From NCBI GenBank assembly GCA_005779345.1, contig SXJQ01000016.1:1-9493 (forward strand): a DNA stretch of 9,493 bases, written 5' to 3'. Source of the stretch: Actinomycetota bacterium (lineage in GTDB: Bacteria > Actinomycetota > Acidimicrobiia > IMCC26256 > PALSA-610). Below the pieces are notes generated by a model. It worked only from the letters and a program-made list of their open reading frames with translations. It was not told the DNA's origin and ran no database searches. The position numbers were made by a program, and so were the translations under genes. Positions within the stretch are counted from its first letter, which is position 1, and each line of letters starts with the position of its first letter. Shown one piece after another: positions 1 to 6,030 of the stretch.

Positions 1-1586
1 CGACCGTCTACGCGACCGACATCGCCAAGGCCGTCCAGGCACCCATCTTCCACGTGAACGGCGACGACCCCGAGGCGTGCGTCCGCGTCATCCGCCTGGC
101 GTTCGCGTTCCGTCAGGCGTTCCGCAAGGACGTCGTCGTCGACATGGTGTGTTACCGGCGGTACGGCCACAACGAGGGCGACGAGCCCGCCTTCACCCAA
201 CCTCGGATGTACGAGCTGATCGGCGCGCGCCGCTCGGTCCGCAAGCTCTACACCGAGGTGCTCGTGAACCGGGGCGACCTCACGCTCGAGGAATGCGAGG
301 CGGCGCTCGACGACTACCGACGCAACCTCGAAGCTGCCTTCGCCGACACCCAGGAGCAACGCGCTGCCGCGGCGCCCGCGTGGGAGGAACCCGAGCCCGA
401 GGCGCGGCGGATCCATACCTCCGCCGATACGTCGGTCCCGCGCGCACAACTCGATCGCATCGTCGCAGCGCTCACCGAGTACCCCGCCGACTTCACCGTG
501 CACCCCAAGCTCGGGCGCATCCTCGCCGCTCGTCGCACCGGCTTCGACGCCGACCAGATCGACTGGGCCACGGCCGAGGCGCTGGCGCTCGGCTCGCTCT
601 TGCTCGAAGGCACGCCGGTGCGCATGGCCGGGCAAGACACGCGCCGCGGCACGTTCAGCCAACGACATGCCGCCGTCGTCGACTTCCACACCGAACAGGA
701 TCACATCCCGCTGCAACACCTCGCCGACGACCAGGCACCGTTCATGATCTTCGACTCGGTGCTCTCCGAGTACGCCGCGCTCGGCTTCGAGTACGGCTAC
801 TCGATCGCCGACCGCGACGCCCTCGTCGAGTGGGAAGCCCAGGTCGGCGACTTCGCGAACGTCGCGCAGGCGATCATCGACCCGTTCATCGTCTCCGCGG
901 AAGACAAGTGGGGCCAACGCTCCGGCCTGACCCTCCTGCTCCCCCACGGCTTCGAGGGCCAGGGGCCCGAGCACAGTTCGGCGCGCATCGAACGATTCCT
1001 CACGTTGTGCGCAGCCGACAACATGCGGGTCGCGCATCCCACCACGGCCGCGAACTACTTCCACCTCCTGCGACGCCAGGTGCGCGAGCCCGAACGCAAG
1101 CCGCTCGTCGTGTTCACGCCGAAGAAGTACCTGCGGATGGCCGCGGTGGCCTCGCCGGTCGCCGAGTTCACCGACGGGCGCTTCCACGAATTGCTCGCCG
1201 ATCCACGCTCCCCCGATCCCGATACGGTCCGGCGGCTCGTCGTCGCGAGCGGCAAGATCGGCCACGAGCTGCTCGCGCACCGCGACGAGATCGGCGCGCC
1301 GGCCGCGGTCGTGCGGGTCGAGCAGCTCTATCCGGTGCCCGAGGCCGAGCTGGCGGCGACCCTGTTGCGCTACCCGGCGCTCGAATCGGTCGTGTGGGTG
1401 CAAGAAGAACCCGAGAACATGGGCGCGCGGATCTTCGCCATGCCCTACATGTACTCGCTCGTTCGCAATCGCTTCGCGGTCGACTGCGTCGCACGACCGG
1501 CGAGCGCGAGCCCGGCGAGTGGCTCCTCGAAGGTGCACGACGCACAGCAGGCCGCGTTGCTCACGGCCGCGTTCGCCGGCCTCTGA
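1..1586 (+). CDS. kgd: 2-oxoglutarate dehydrogenase E1 / 2-oxoglutarate decarboxylase (Kgd), C-terminal part, 5'-truncated by window
   Basis: This is a thiamine-diphosphate enzyme of the TCA cycle that decarboxylates 2-oxoglutarate; in actinobacteria it is usually a large protein fused to an acyltransferase-like N-terminal domain. The frame is open from base 3 to the TGA at 1584-1586, about 527 residues, and the true start lies to the left. Visible signatures are HVNGDDPEAC (near 48-77, thiamine-binding region), CYRRYGHNEGDE (150-185), GQDTRRGTFSQRH (630-668), a FEYGYS/WEAQ-GDF stretch (about 786-857) and LPHGFEGQGPEHSS (939-980). The C-terminus ends with an SGSSKVH motif, as in mycobacterial Kgd. 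The fragment covers the second half of the E1 core, and similarity to mycobacterial Kgd runs throughout without frameshift. Whether the fused N-terminal domain is present cannot be seen. It is convergent with dapA, with a 49-bp gap. Confidence 0.96.
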   Translation, partial: TVYATDIAKAVQAPIFHVNGDDPEACVRVIRLAFAFRQAFRKDVVVDMVCYRRYGHNEGDEPAFTQPRMYELIGARRSVRKLYTEVLVNRGDLTLEECEAALDDYRRNLEAAFADTQEQRAAAAPAWEEPEPEARRIHTSADTSVPRAQLDRIVAALTEYPADFTVHPKLGRILAARRTGFDADQIDWATAEALALGSLLLEGTPVRMAGQDTRRGTFSQRHAAVVDFHTEQDHIPLQHLADDQAPFMIFDSVLSEYAALGFEYGYSIADRDALVEWEAQVGDFANVAQAIIDPFIVSAEDKWGQRSGLTLLLPHGFEGQGPEHSSARIERFLTLCAADNMRVAHPTTAANYFHLLRRQVREPERKPLVVFTPKKYLRMAAVASPVAEFTDGRFHELLADPRSPDPDTVRRLVVASGKIGHELLAHRDEIGAPAAVVRVEQLYPVPEAELAATLLRYPALESVVWVQEEPENMGARIFAMPYMYSLVRNRFAVDCVARPASASPASGSSKVHDAQQAALLTAAFAGL

Positions 1587-1594
1587 ACCGCGCG

Positions 1595-1615
1595 CTCCGA
1601 CGACGCGGGTCGGAG
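1595..1615. terminator. Small inverted repeat between convergent kgd and dapA, possible terminator
   Basis: CTCCGAC (1595-1601) and GTCGGAG (1609-1615) form a perfect 7-bp stem around a 7-base loop in the 49-bp gap between the two stop codons. A second copy of GTCGGAG at 1622-1628 could pair with the same left arm. No T-run follows on either strand, so terminator function is inferred from position and from the U-less terminators described in actinobacteria. Confidence 0.4.
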
Positions 1616-1635
1616 TCGCGGGTCGGAGGAGCCCC

Positions 1636-2544
1636 TCAGATCGCGAGTGCGATCGCGGCGAGGCAGCGTTCGATCGCGGCGGGGCTCGCGTCGGTCATGG
1701 GTGCTCGCACCGAGGGTGACGCGATGCGGCCCTGTGCGTGCAGCACGCCCTTCCACACCGCGGGGTTCGGTTCCGCGAACCCGGCGTGGATCACCCGCAA
1801 CAACCGCTCGTGATGGCGGCGAGCATCGTCGACCTTGCCGGCGAGGCCGCATTCGATCATCGCGACGAACTGCTCGGTGCACACGTGCGCGCTCGCCGCG
1901 ATCGCGCCCGTGCCGCCGAACAACACCGTCGCGAGCAGGAACGGGTCCTCGCCGCCGAGCACGTGGAACGACGGGGGCTTGTCGCGCAGGAGTTCGAGGG
2001 TGTCGGAGTCGAATCCGCCGACGGCCTGCTTCACGCCGACGACATTGTCGATGGCAGCGATCTCGAGCAGCGCGGCGGCGCCGAGCCCGCGACCGGTGCG
2101 GTACGGGATGTTGTAGGCGACGATCGGCACCGGGCTCGCGGCGGCGACCGCCCGGTAGTGCTCGACGATCCCTTGCTCGCTCGGGCGTACGTAGTACGGC
2201 ACGACGACCAGCGCGCTGTTGACGGCCGGGATTCCCGCGAGGGCCGCGGTCGCGGCGATGGAGGTGCGGGTGCTGTTGGTGCCGGTCCCGACCATGAGCT
2301 GCGCATCGCGAGACGCGCAGGCCTTGGAGCACGCCTCGATCACGCGTTGCTTCTCGCCGGCGTCGAGCGCTGCCGACTCGCCCGTGGTACCGAGCGCGAC
2401 GATGCCGGCAGCTCCCGCATCGAGGTACTCGTGGCAGAGGCGCTCGACCGCCGTGAGGTCGACCTCGCCATCGGCAGCGAACGGCGTGATGATGGGGACC
2501 CACACGCCGTGTAGGTCGAGGCGAGCGGCGGGATCGGAGGCCAT
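1636..2544 (-). CDS. dapA: 4-hydroxy-tetrahydrodipicolinate synthase (DapA)
   Basis: A cytosolic aldolase-class TIM barrel that condenses pyruvate with aspartate semialdehyde, the first committed step to diaminopimelate and lysine. At 302 residues it has normal family length. GTTGES lies at 52-57, a Tyr pair at 117-118, YNIPYRTG at 144-151 (proton-relay Tyr144 and Arg149, matching E. coli Tyr133 and Arg138) and the Schiff-base Lys at 172 in GVKQ. The Arg favours DapA over N-acetylneuraminate lyase and other paralogues. The start chosen is ATG at 2544, because TACGAT ends exactly six bases upstream of it, the pattern of a leaderless actinobacterial start. An in-frame ATG at 2571 would add nine residues (MWSSEYDRF), but the -10 box would then lie inside the gene. 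Residues equivalent to E. coli lysine-contact His53, His56 and Glu84 are Ala62, Lys65 and Thr94, so feedback inhibition by lysine is probably weak. No other lysine genes are adjacent. Confidence 0.95.
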   Translation of the reverse strand: MASDPAARLDLHGVWVPIITPFAADGEVDLTAVERLCHEYLDAGAAGIVALGTTGESAALDAGEKQRVIEACSKACASRDAQLMVGTGTNSTRTSIAATAALAGIPAVNSALVVVPYYVRPSEQGIVEHYRAVAAASPVPIVAYNIPYRTGRGLGAAALLEIAAIDNVVGVKQAVGGFDSDTLELLRDKPPSFHVLGGEDPFLLATVLFGGTGAIAASAHVCTEQFVAMIECGLAGKVDDARRHHERLLRVIHAGFAEPNPAVWKGVLHAQGRIASPSVRAPMTDASPAAIERCLAAIALAI

Positions 2545-2550
2545 GAAACG

Positions 2551-2556
2551 ATCGTA
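2551..2556 (-). promoter_or_regulatory. -10 element of dapA, leaderless type
   Basis: On the minus strand TACGAT is followed by six bases and then the ATG at 2544. That distance puts the transcription start at or next to the A of the start codon. No convincing -35 hexamer is visible about 17 bases upstream. It shares the 50-bp divergent gap with the exporter promoter. Confidence 0.6.
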
Positions 2557-2582
2557 CTCCGAGCTCCACATTCGTTCCGCAG

Positions 2583-2588
2583 TACTTT
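2583..2588 (+). promoter_or_regulatory. -10 element of the TauE/SafE-like exporter gene, leaderless type
   Basis: TACTTT is followed by exactly six bases and then GTG at 2595. There is no Shine-Dalgarno sequence in those six bases (gcggcg), which agrees with initiation at the 5' end of a leaderless transcript. No clear -35 box is seen. Confidence 0.55.
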
Positions 2589-2594
2589 GCGGCG

Positions 2595-3386
2595 GTGCCG
2601 ACGTGGTTGCAGGTCCTCCTCACGATCATGCTCGGCGTCGCGACCGGCGCGCTGTCGAGCACGATCGGGGTCGGCGGCGCGGTGATCAGCACGCCCGGGA
2701 TTCGCGCGCTCGGCGCGACCCCGCTCCAGGGCGTCGGCTCCACGCTGCCGTCGATCCTCCCCTCGGCGATCACCGGCACGCTCCGCTATCACCGCGAAGG
2801 ACTCGTCTACCTCCCCGTGGTCCGCAAGGTGGTGCCGTGGGGCGCTGCAGCCGCGGTCGCGGGCGCGATCGCGTCGGTGCACTTCCCCGGCCGAGGGCAC
2901 GTGCAGATGATCCTCACCGCGCTGCTCGTCGGGTACACGGCGTGGAAGACGTCGCGGCCGCCGACGGCCGCGCAGACGATCGCCGCGGCCTCGGTGACCG
3001 CCGAGTCGCACTTCGAGTGGTGGCGCTGCGGCACGATCGGACTCGGCGCCGGCCTCTTGTCGGGGTTCCTCGGGATCGGCGGTGGCATCTTGATGGTGCC
3101 GATGTTCCGGGGGTGGCTCCGGCTCGGATTGAAAGAGACGGTCGCCACCTCGCTCGCCTGCGTCGGCATCCTCGCTGTCCCCGGTTCGATTACCCACCTC
3201 GCCAACGGGACGGTCGACTGGGCGTTCGCGCTGCCGCTGTGCATCGGCGTCGTTCCCGGCGCGCGCCTCGGCGCGCACTGGACCGTCGGCGCGAGCGACC
3301 GTCAGTTGCGCAGGCTGATCGGCGTCGCGCTCGGTGCGATGAGCGTCGTCTACCTCGCGGCCGAATCGTTCGCGCTCGCCAACTGA
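2595..3386 (+). CDS. TauE/SafE (TSUP) family membrane exporter
   Basis: An integral membrane protein of 263 residues, the usual size for the TSUP family (sulfite/organosulfonate exporters and related anion carriers). It shows the expected internal duplication, with one glycine-rich half-motif IGVGGAVISTP at 24-34 and a second LGIGGGILMVP at 159-169. About eight hydrophobic segments can be seen, roughly 6-33, 44-65, 74-95, 103-118, 145-170, 183-200, 208-227 and 239-256. There is no cleavable signal peptide; the first membrane helix serves for insertion. The GTG at 2595 is chosen for its position six bases after TACTTT and because the first helix begins directly after it. The substrate cannot be read from sequence and no sulfur-metabolism neighbour helps. 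The last 37 bp overlap the 3' end of the opposite-strand uracil-DNA glycosylase. Confidence 0.9.
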   Translation: MPTWLQVLLTIMLGVATGALSSTIGVGGAVISTPGIRALGATPLQGVGSTLPSILPSAITGTLRYHREGLVYLPVVRKVVPWGAAAAVAGAIASVHFPGRGHVQMILTALLVGYTAWKTSRPPTAAQTIAAASVTAESHFEWWRCGTIGLGAGLLSGFLGIGGGILMVPMFRGWLRLGLKETVATSLACVGILAVPGSITHLANGTVDWAFALPLCIGVVPGARLGAHWTVGASDRQLRRLIGVALGAMSVVYLAAESFALAN

Positions 3387-4063
3387 TTCGCCCGCACGAA
3401 CACGGCGTCGAGCATCGGCTCGGTCAACCGGCCCGTGAACGTGTTCTGCTGGCTCGGGTGGAACGACCCGATGATCGTGTACGCGCCGGCCCGCTGTTCG
3501 ACGAGGTGCCCGAACCGGGCGCGCCGCGCCGGGAGGTCGACGCCGACATCGCGCCGTGTCGACCACACCGCGTCGTAGGCGACGCCGCCGAGCGCGACGA
3601 TCACGCGGAGCGACGGCAGGAGGGTCAGTTCGCGGACGAGGAACGGACGGCACTCGTCGCGTTCTGCCGGTGTCGGGCGGTTGCCGGGTGGCGCGCACCG
3701 CACGGCCGCCACCACGTAGGAGTCGCGGAGTTCGAGCCCATCGGCGCGCCCGACCGAGGTCGGCTGGTTCGCGAGGCCGCAGCGATACATCGACGCGAAC
3801 AGGAAGTCGCCGGAGCGGTCACCGGTGAACACCCGCCCGGTGCGGTTCGCACCATGGGCGGCCGGCGCGAGCCCGACGGCAGCGATCCGAGCCGACGGGT
3901 CACCGAAGCCCGCGACCGGGCGACCCCAATAGTCGTCGGCGCGGAAGCTCGCCCGCTTCTCGACGGCGACCTGTTCACGCCAGGCGACGAGGCGCGGACA
4001 CGCCCGACACGCCTCGATCTGCACGGCGAGATCCCGCAGCGTTCGGGCGTCGGTCACCGGCAC
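3350..4063 (-). CDS. udgB: Family 5 (UdgB-type) uracil-DNA glycosylase, 4Fe-4S
   Basis: A DNA repair enzyme that removes uracil, and in this family often other deaminated bases, from DNA. It has 237 residues. The active-site motif GLAPAAHGANRTGR lies at 64-77 and is followed by FTGDRSGDFL; the DNA-minor-groove motif GSFHPSQQNTFTGRLT lies at 199-214. Both are typical of family 5, which lacks the catalytic Asp/Asn of family 1 motif A. The iron-sulfur cysteines are CRAC (19 and 22) plus C123-x14-C138; C95 is an extra Cys. The GTG at 4063 is preferred because TACGAT lies six bases before it. Upstream extension of the frame (to 4243) would run into the divergent kinase gene and reads as low-complexity Arg/Gly. 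A second GTG at 4057 is possible. The gene ends in TAG inside the convergent exporter gene (37-bp overlap). Confidence 0.92.
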   Translation of the reverse strand: MPVTDARTLRDLAVQIEACRACPRLVAWREQVAVEKRASFRADDYWGRPVAGFGDPSARIAAVGLAPAAHGANRTGRVFTGDRSGDFLFASMYRCGLANQPTSVGRADGLELRDSYVVAAVRCAPPGNRPTPAERDECRPFLVRELTLLPSLRVIVALGGVAYDAVWSTRRDVGVDLPARRARFGHLVEQRAGAYTIIGSFHPSQQNTFTGRLTEPMLDAVFVRANQLASANDSAAR

Positions 4064-4069
4064 CCCCGG

Positions 4070-4075
4070 ATCGTA
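4070..4075 (-). promoter_or_regulatory. -10 element of udgB, leaderless type
   Basis: On the minus strand TACGAT, then six bases (ccgggg), then GTG at 4063. The box overlaps the palindrome TCGTACGA at 4071-4078. It sits in the 38-bp divergent gap shared with the lipid kinase promoter. Confidence 0.55.
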
Positions 4076-4086
4076 CGACCCGCGCG

Positions 4087-4092
4087 TACGCT
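4087..4092 (+). promoter_or_regulatory. Possible -10 element of the lipid kinase gene
   Basis: TACGCT matches TANNNT and ends nine bases before the ATG at 4102. This fits a leaderless or nearly leaderless transcript less well than the six-base spacing seen elsewhere in the window. No -35 box is evident. Confidence 0.35.
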
Positions 4093-4101
4093 GCGGCCCC
4101 G

Positions 4102-5031
4102 ATGCGCCTGCTCCTGCTCGTGAACGCGACCGCTTCGTCGGTGACGGCGCGCAAACGCGTCCTCGTCCGCAAGGCCCTCGCCGCGCACCACGAGGTCGAG
4201 GTCGCCCAGACCACGCGGCGCGGCCACGCCGGCAAGCTGGCACGCGCCGCGGCGCACGACGGATTCGACGCGGTCTTCGTACTCGCCGGCGACGGGACGC
4301 TCAACGAGGCCGCCGACGGGTTGGTCGGCACCGGGTGCGCGCTCGGCGCGCTCCCCGGCGGGTCGACCAACGTGTACGCCCAGACGCTCGGGACGCCACA
4401 CGAGATCGTCGTCGCCGCCGAGGCACTCGCCGTCGCGCTCGCCGCCGGGTCGGTGCGGCGGGTCGGGCTCGGCAACGCCGACGGTCGGCGCTTCTTGTTC
4501 CACGCCGGCCTCGGCTTCGACGCCGCGGTGATCCGGCGGGTCGAACGCCACGGCGAGTTGAAGCGCCACGCGCCGCACCCGCTGTACGTCGCCGCGGCCT
4601 TCGCGACCTGGTTCCGCGGCTTCGATCGCAAGCATCCGTGGTTCGACCTCGAACTCCCCGCGTCCGACGGCGGCGCGCCCGAGCGGATCGAAGGCGTGTA
4701 CTTCGCGATCGTGTCGAAGACGACGCCGTACACCTACCTCGGCCCGCGCCCGATCCACGTGGAGCCTCGCGTCGGCCTCGACACCCCGCTCGCTGTCACC
4801 GCGTTCACGAGCATCGACGCCGTGTCGCTGCTCGGCGGCGCGGCCTCGGCCATGTTCTCGGGGCGGTTCCTCCGGTCGCGACACCAGATCGTGCAGCGCG
4901 CCGACCTCGACGAACTGCGGGTGATCGGTCGTCGCCCCTTCCCGTGGCAGGTCGACGGCGACGACCTCGGCGACGCGCCGTCGCTGACGATCCGCCACGA
5001 GCCGGCCTGCCTCGACCTCGTCATCCCCTGA
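4102..5031 (+). CDS. Diacylglycerol kinase-like lipid kinase (DAGK catalytic family)
   Basis: A 309-residue soluble or membrane-peripheral kinase of the DagK/YegS/LCB5 family, which phosphorylates diacylglycerol or related lipids. The N-terminal strand LLLLVNA begins the nucleotide-binding domain. The nucleotide-binding motif GDGTLNEA is at 63-70 and the second glycine-rich loop LPGGSTN at 84-90. A C-terminal VDGDD segment (about residue 277) corresponds to the family's DGE-type motif. There are no transmembrane helices, unlike the small DgkA type. ATG at 4102 begins directly at the conserved first strand. The lipid substrate (diacylglycerol, a sphingoid base or a polyprenol-like lipid) cannot be decided. 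It is divergent from udgB and convergent with the glycerophosphodiesterase. Confidence 0.9.
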   Translation: MRLLLLVNATASSVTARKRVLVRKALAAHHEVEVAQTTRRGHAGKLARAAAHDGFDAVFVLAGDGTLNEAADGLVGTGCALGALPGGSTNVYAQTLGTPHEIVVAAEALAVALAAGSVRRVGLGNADGRRFLFHAGLGFDAAVIRRVERHGELKRHAPHPLYVAAAFATWFRGFDRKHPWFDLELPASDGGAPERIEGVYFAIVSKTTPYTYLGPRPIHVEPRVGLDTPLAVTAFTSIDAVSLLGGAASAMFSGRFLRSRHQIVQRADLDELRVIGRRPFPWQVDGDDLGDAPSLTIRHEPACLDLVIP

Positions 5032-5042
5032 CCTCCCCGTTC

Positions 5043-5098
5043 CGCCGTCCGTCGAGTCGACCGCTGCACGGGTGCAGCGGTCGACTCAACGGACGGCG
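5043..5098. terminator. Near-perfect 27-bp-arm inverted repeat, probable bidirectional terminator
   Basis: Left arm 5043-5069 pairs with right arm 5072-5098 at 26 of 27 positions; the two central bases are GG, giving a realistic four-base CGGG loop. The sole mismatch is C5053 opposite A5088. In the minus-strand transcript this becomes a G-U wobble, so the hairpin is fully paired in that direction. The right arm includes the TGA stop and last codons of the phosphodiesterase gene. It lies between two convergent genes and has no T-run on either side, resembling the U-less hairpin terminators proposed for actinobacteria. Confidence 0.75.
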
Positions 5099-5799
5099 AG
5101 CGCGACCTCGGGGACGTTGGTGATCACCGCGTCGACGCCTGCGTCGAAGAACCGGCGGATCACCTCGGGGTCGTCGACCGTCCACGGATTCAGCCGGATC
5201 CCGGCCGTGCGCGCGGCATCGACGCACGCGTCGAGGTGGAAGGCCAGATTGCCCCAGTCGGGGTGCAACCACGTGTGTCCCCATTCGGCGCATCGCGCGA
5301 CCAACGGGACCGGGTCGTGGCCGTGCACGAGGAATCCGGTGGCGATCTCGGGCGCGAGCGCGCGCGCGGCATCGATGTGTCCGAGGTCGAACGACGACAC
5401 GACGACGCGGTCGGTCGCCCCCAGCTCGCGGACGAGATCGACGACCGCACGCGCGACCCGATGTTCCGTGTCGGGGTCGGGGTCCCACGCGCAACACTTG
5501 ATCTCGACGTTCACGAGCAGGTCGCCGAGCACACCGAACACCTCGGCGAGCGTCGGGATGTCGGGCCGCGCCGCACGCACCTCGGCGAACGTCCGGTCGA
5601 CCAACGTGCCGATCGTCGCGGCCTCGGCGTCGTGATGGACCACCAGGGCGTCGTCGCAAGTGCGATGCACGTCGAGCTCGACCCCGTCGGCGCCGAGTTC
5701 GCGGGCGATGCGGAACGCGTCGAGCGTGTTCTCGGGCGCCCGACGGCAGGCGCCGCGGTGCGCGACCACGAGGGCGGTGGGAGGCACCGGGTCGACCAC
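5086..5799 (-). CDS. Glycerophosphodiester phosphodiesterase (GDPD family)
   Basis: Hydrolyses glycerophosphodiesters from deacylated phospholipids to glycerol-3-phosphate and the free alcohol. It has 237 residues, typical of short cytosolic bacterial GDPDs (UgpQ-like), and no signal peptide or membrane helix, so it is probably cytoplasmic. Catalytic and metal-binding motifs are complete: HRG at 14-16, PENT at 22-25, ELDVH at 41-45 (metal ligands Glu41 and Asp43), His55-His56, VEIK at 98-101 and the C-terminal WTVDD at 206-210. The GTG at 5799 is chosen because TAGGCT lies six bases upstream and the conserved HRG follows at the normal distance. The gene's last three codons and stop lie within the large inverted repeat. 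Next to the lipid kinase it suggests a membrane-lipid turnover neighbourhood, but the two are convergent and not co-transcribed. Confidence 0.94.
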   Translation of the reverse strand: MVDPVPPTALVVAHRGACRRAPENTLDAFRIARELGADGVELDVHRTCDDALVVHHDAEAATIGTLVDRTFAEVRAARPDIPTLAEVFGVLGDLLVNVEIKCCAWDPDPDTEHRVARAVVDLVRELGATDRVVVSSFDLGHIDAARALAPEIATGFLVHGHDPVPLVARCAEWGHTWLHPDWGNLAFHLDACVDAARTAGIRLNPWTVDDPEVIRRFFDAGVDAVITNVPEVALAVR

Positions 5800-5805
5800 G
5801 CGTCC

Positions 5806-5811
5806 AGCCTA
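5806..5811 (-). promoter_or_regulatory. -10 element of the GDPD gene, leaderless type
   Basis: On the minus strand TAGGCT is followed by six bases (ggacgc) and then GTG at 5799. This is the same geometry as at dapA, the exporter and udgB. No -35 box is evident. Confidence 0.5.
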
Positions 5812-5914
5812 GGTGCGCGCGCCCCGCGGTCGAGTTCTCGTACTGACACGGCCGTCAGGTTCGAATTACAGGAACGTGTTTCAGGAGTGCTCGCGAATGA
5901 CCTGGTCAGGGCCC
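5812..5914. other. Non-coding upstream region between GDPD and whiB-like promoters
   Basis: This is the part of the 231-bp divergent gap (5800-6030) that lies between the two promoters. I see no supportable gene here. It holds an inverted repeat CTGAC-N6-GTCAG (5843-5858), which has the half-site and spacer geometry of a CRP/FNR-class operator, and a TTCGAA palindrome just after it (5860-5865). Regulator identity is not determined. Confidence 0.4.
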
Positions 5915-5943
5915 TTGCAGATGGTGTGCAAGACCCGTATCTT
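5915..5943 (+). promoter_or_regulatory. Promoter of the whiB1-like gene (-35/-10)
   Basis: TTGCAG (5915-5920) and TATCTT (5938-5943) are separated by exactly 17 bases, a good housekeeping-sigma promoter. It is the only one in the window with a recognisable -35 box. Transcription would begin near 5950, giving a leader of about 80 bases before the GTG at 6031, in contrast to the leaderless neighbours. Confidence 0.65.
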
Positions 5944-5953
5944 GCGCGGGCGA

Positions 5954-6009
5954 GGTGCACGGGGCGGGGATCCCGGCACCATCACCGATCTCCGGCACAC
6001 CCGGAGATC
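5954..6009 (+). promoter_or_regulatory. Two potential hairpins in the whiB1-like mRNA leader
   Basis: The first hairpin pairs GGTGC (5954-5958) with GCACC (5976-5980), with possible inner G-C pairing. The second is a perfect 9-bp stem, GATCTCCGG (5987-5995) with CCGGAGATC (6001-6009), and a CACAC loop. It ends six bases before the likely ribosome binding site GAGGGG (6015-6020). No T-run follows, so an attenuator is not indicated. A role in translation control or mRNA stability is inference only. Confidence 0.45.
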
Positions 6010-6014
6010 CACTC

Positions 6015-6020
6015 GAGGGG
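6015..6020 (+). promoter_or_regulatory. Ribosome binding site of the whiB1-like gene
   Basis: GAGGGG lies ten bases before GTG 6031. It is the site that fixes this start in a frame that stays open far upstream. Confidence 0.55.
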
Positions 6021-6030
6021 GACATCGGAC

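Noticed and set aside
1609..1628. Direct repeat GTCGGAG twice as a repeat array
   Set aside because: Only two 7-base copies, explained by a terminator-like hairpin and local base composition.
77..1813. Long plus-strand frame (578 codons) overlapping kgd in another frame
   Set aside because: Arg/Pro/Gly-rich composition with no recognisable motifs; kgd is certain in its own frame. It is a high-G+C shadow frame.
4063..4243. Longer N-terminus for the uracil-DNA glycosylase
   Set aside because: It would overlap the divergent kinase gene by about 140 bp, reads as low-complexity Arg/Gly, and ignores the -10 box six bases before GTG 4063.
5866..5880. GAAC-GTGT-TTC-like element as a LexA box
   Set aside because: The inverted symmetry is only three bases per side and does not fit the actinobacterial GAAC-N4-GTTC box.
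5954..6009. Dual hairpin before whiB1 as an ANTAR (PdtaR) RNA target
   Set aside because: ANTAR targets are described as paired hairpins with six-base loops having A at position 1 and G at position 4. The clear hairpin has a five-base CACAC loop and the other does not fit.
5236..6030. Extension of the whiB1-like frame upstream through the GDPD region
   Set aside because: It would add more than 250 residues antisense to GDPD. WhiB proteins are about 80-130 residues, and a Shine-Dalgarno supports GTG 6031.
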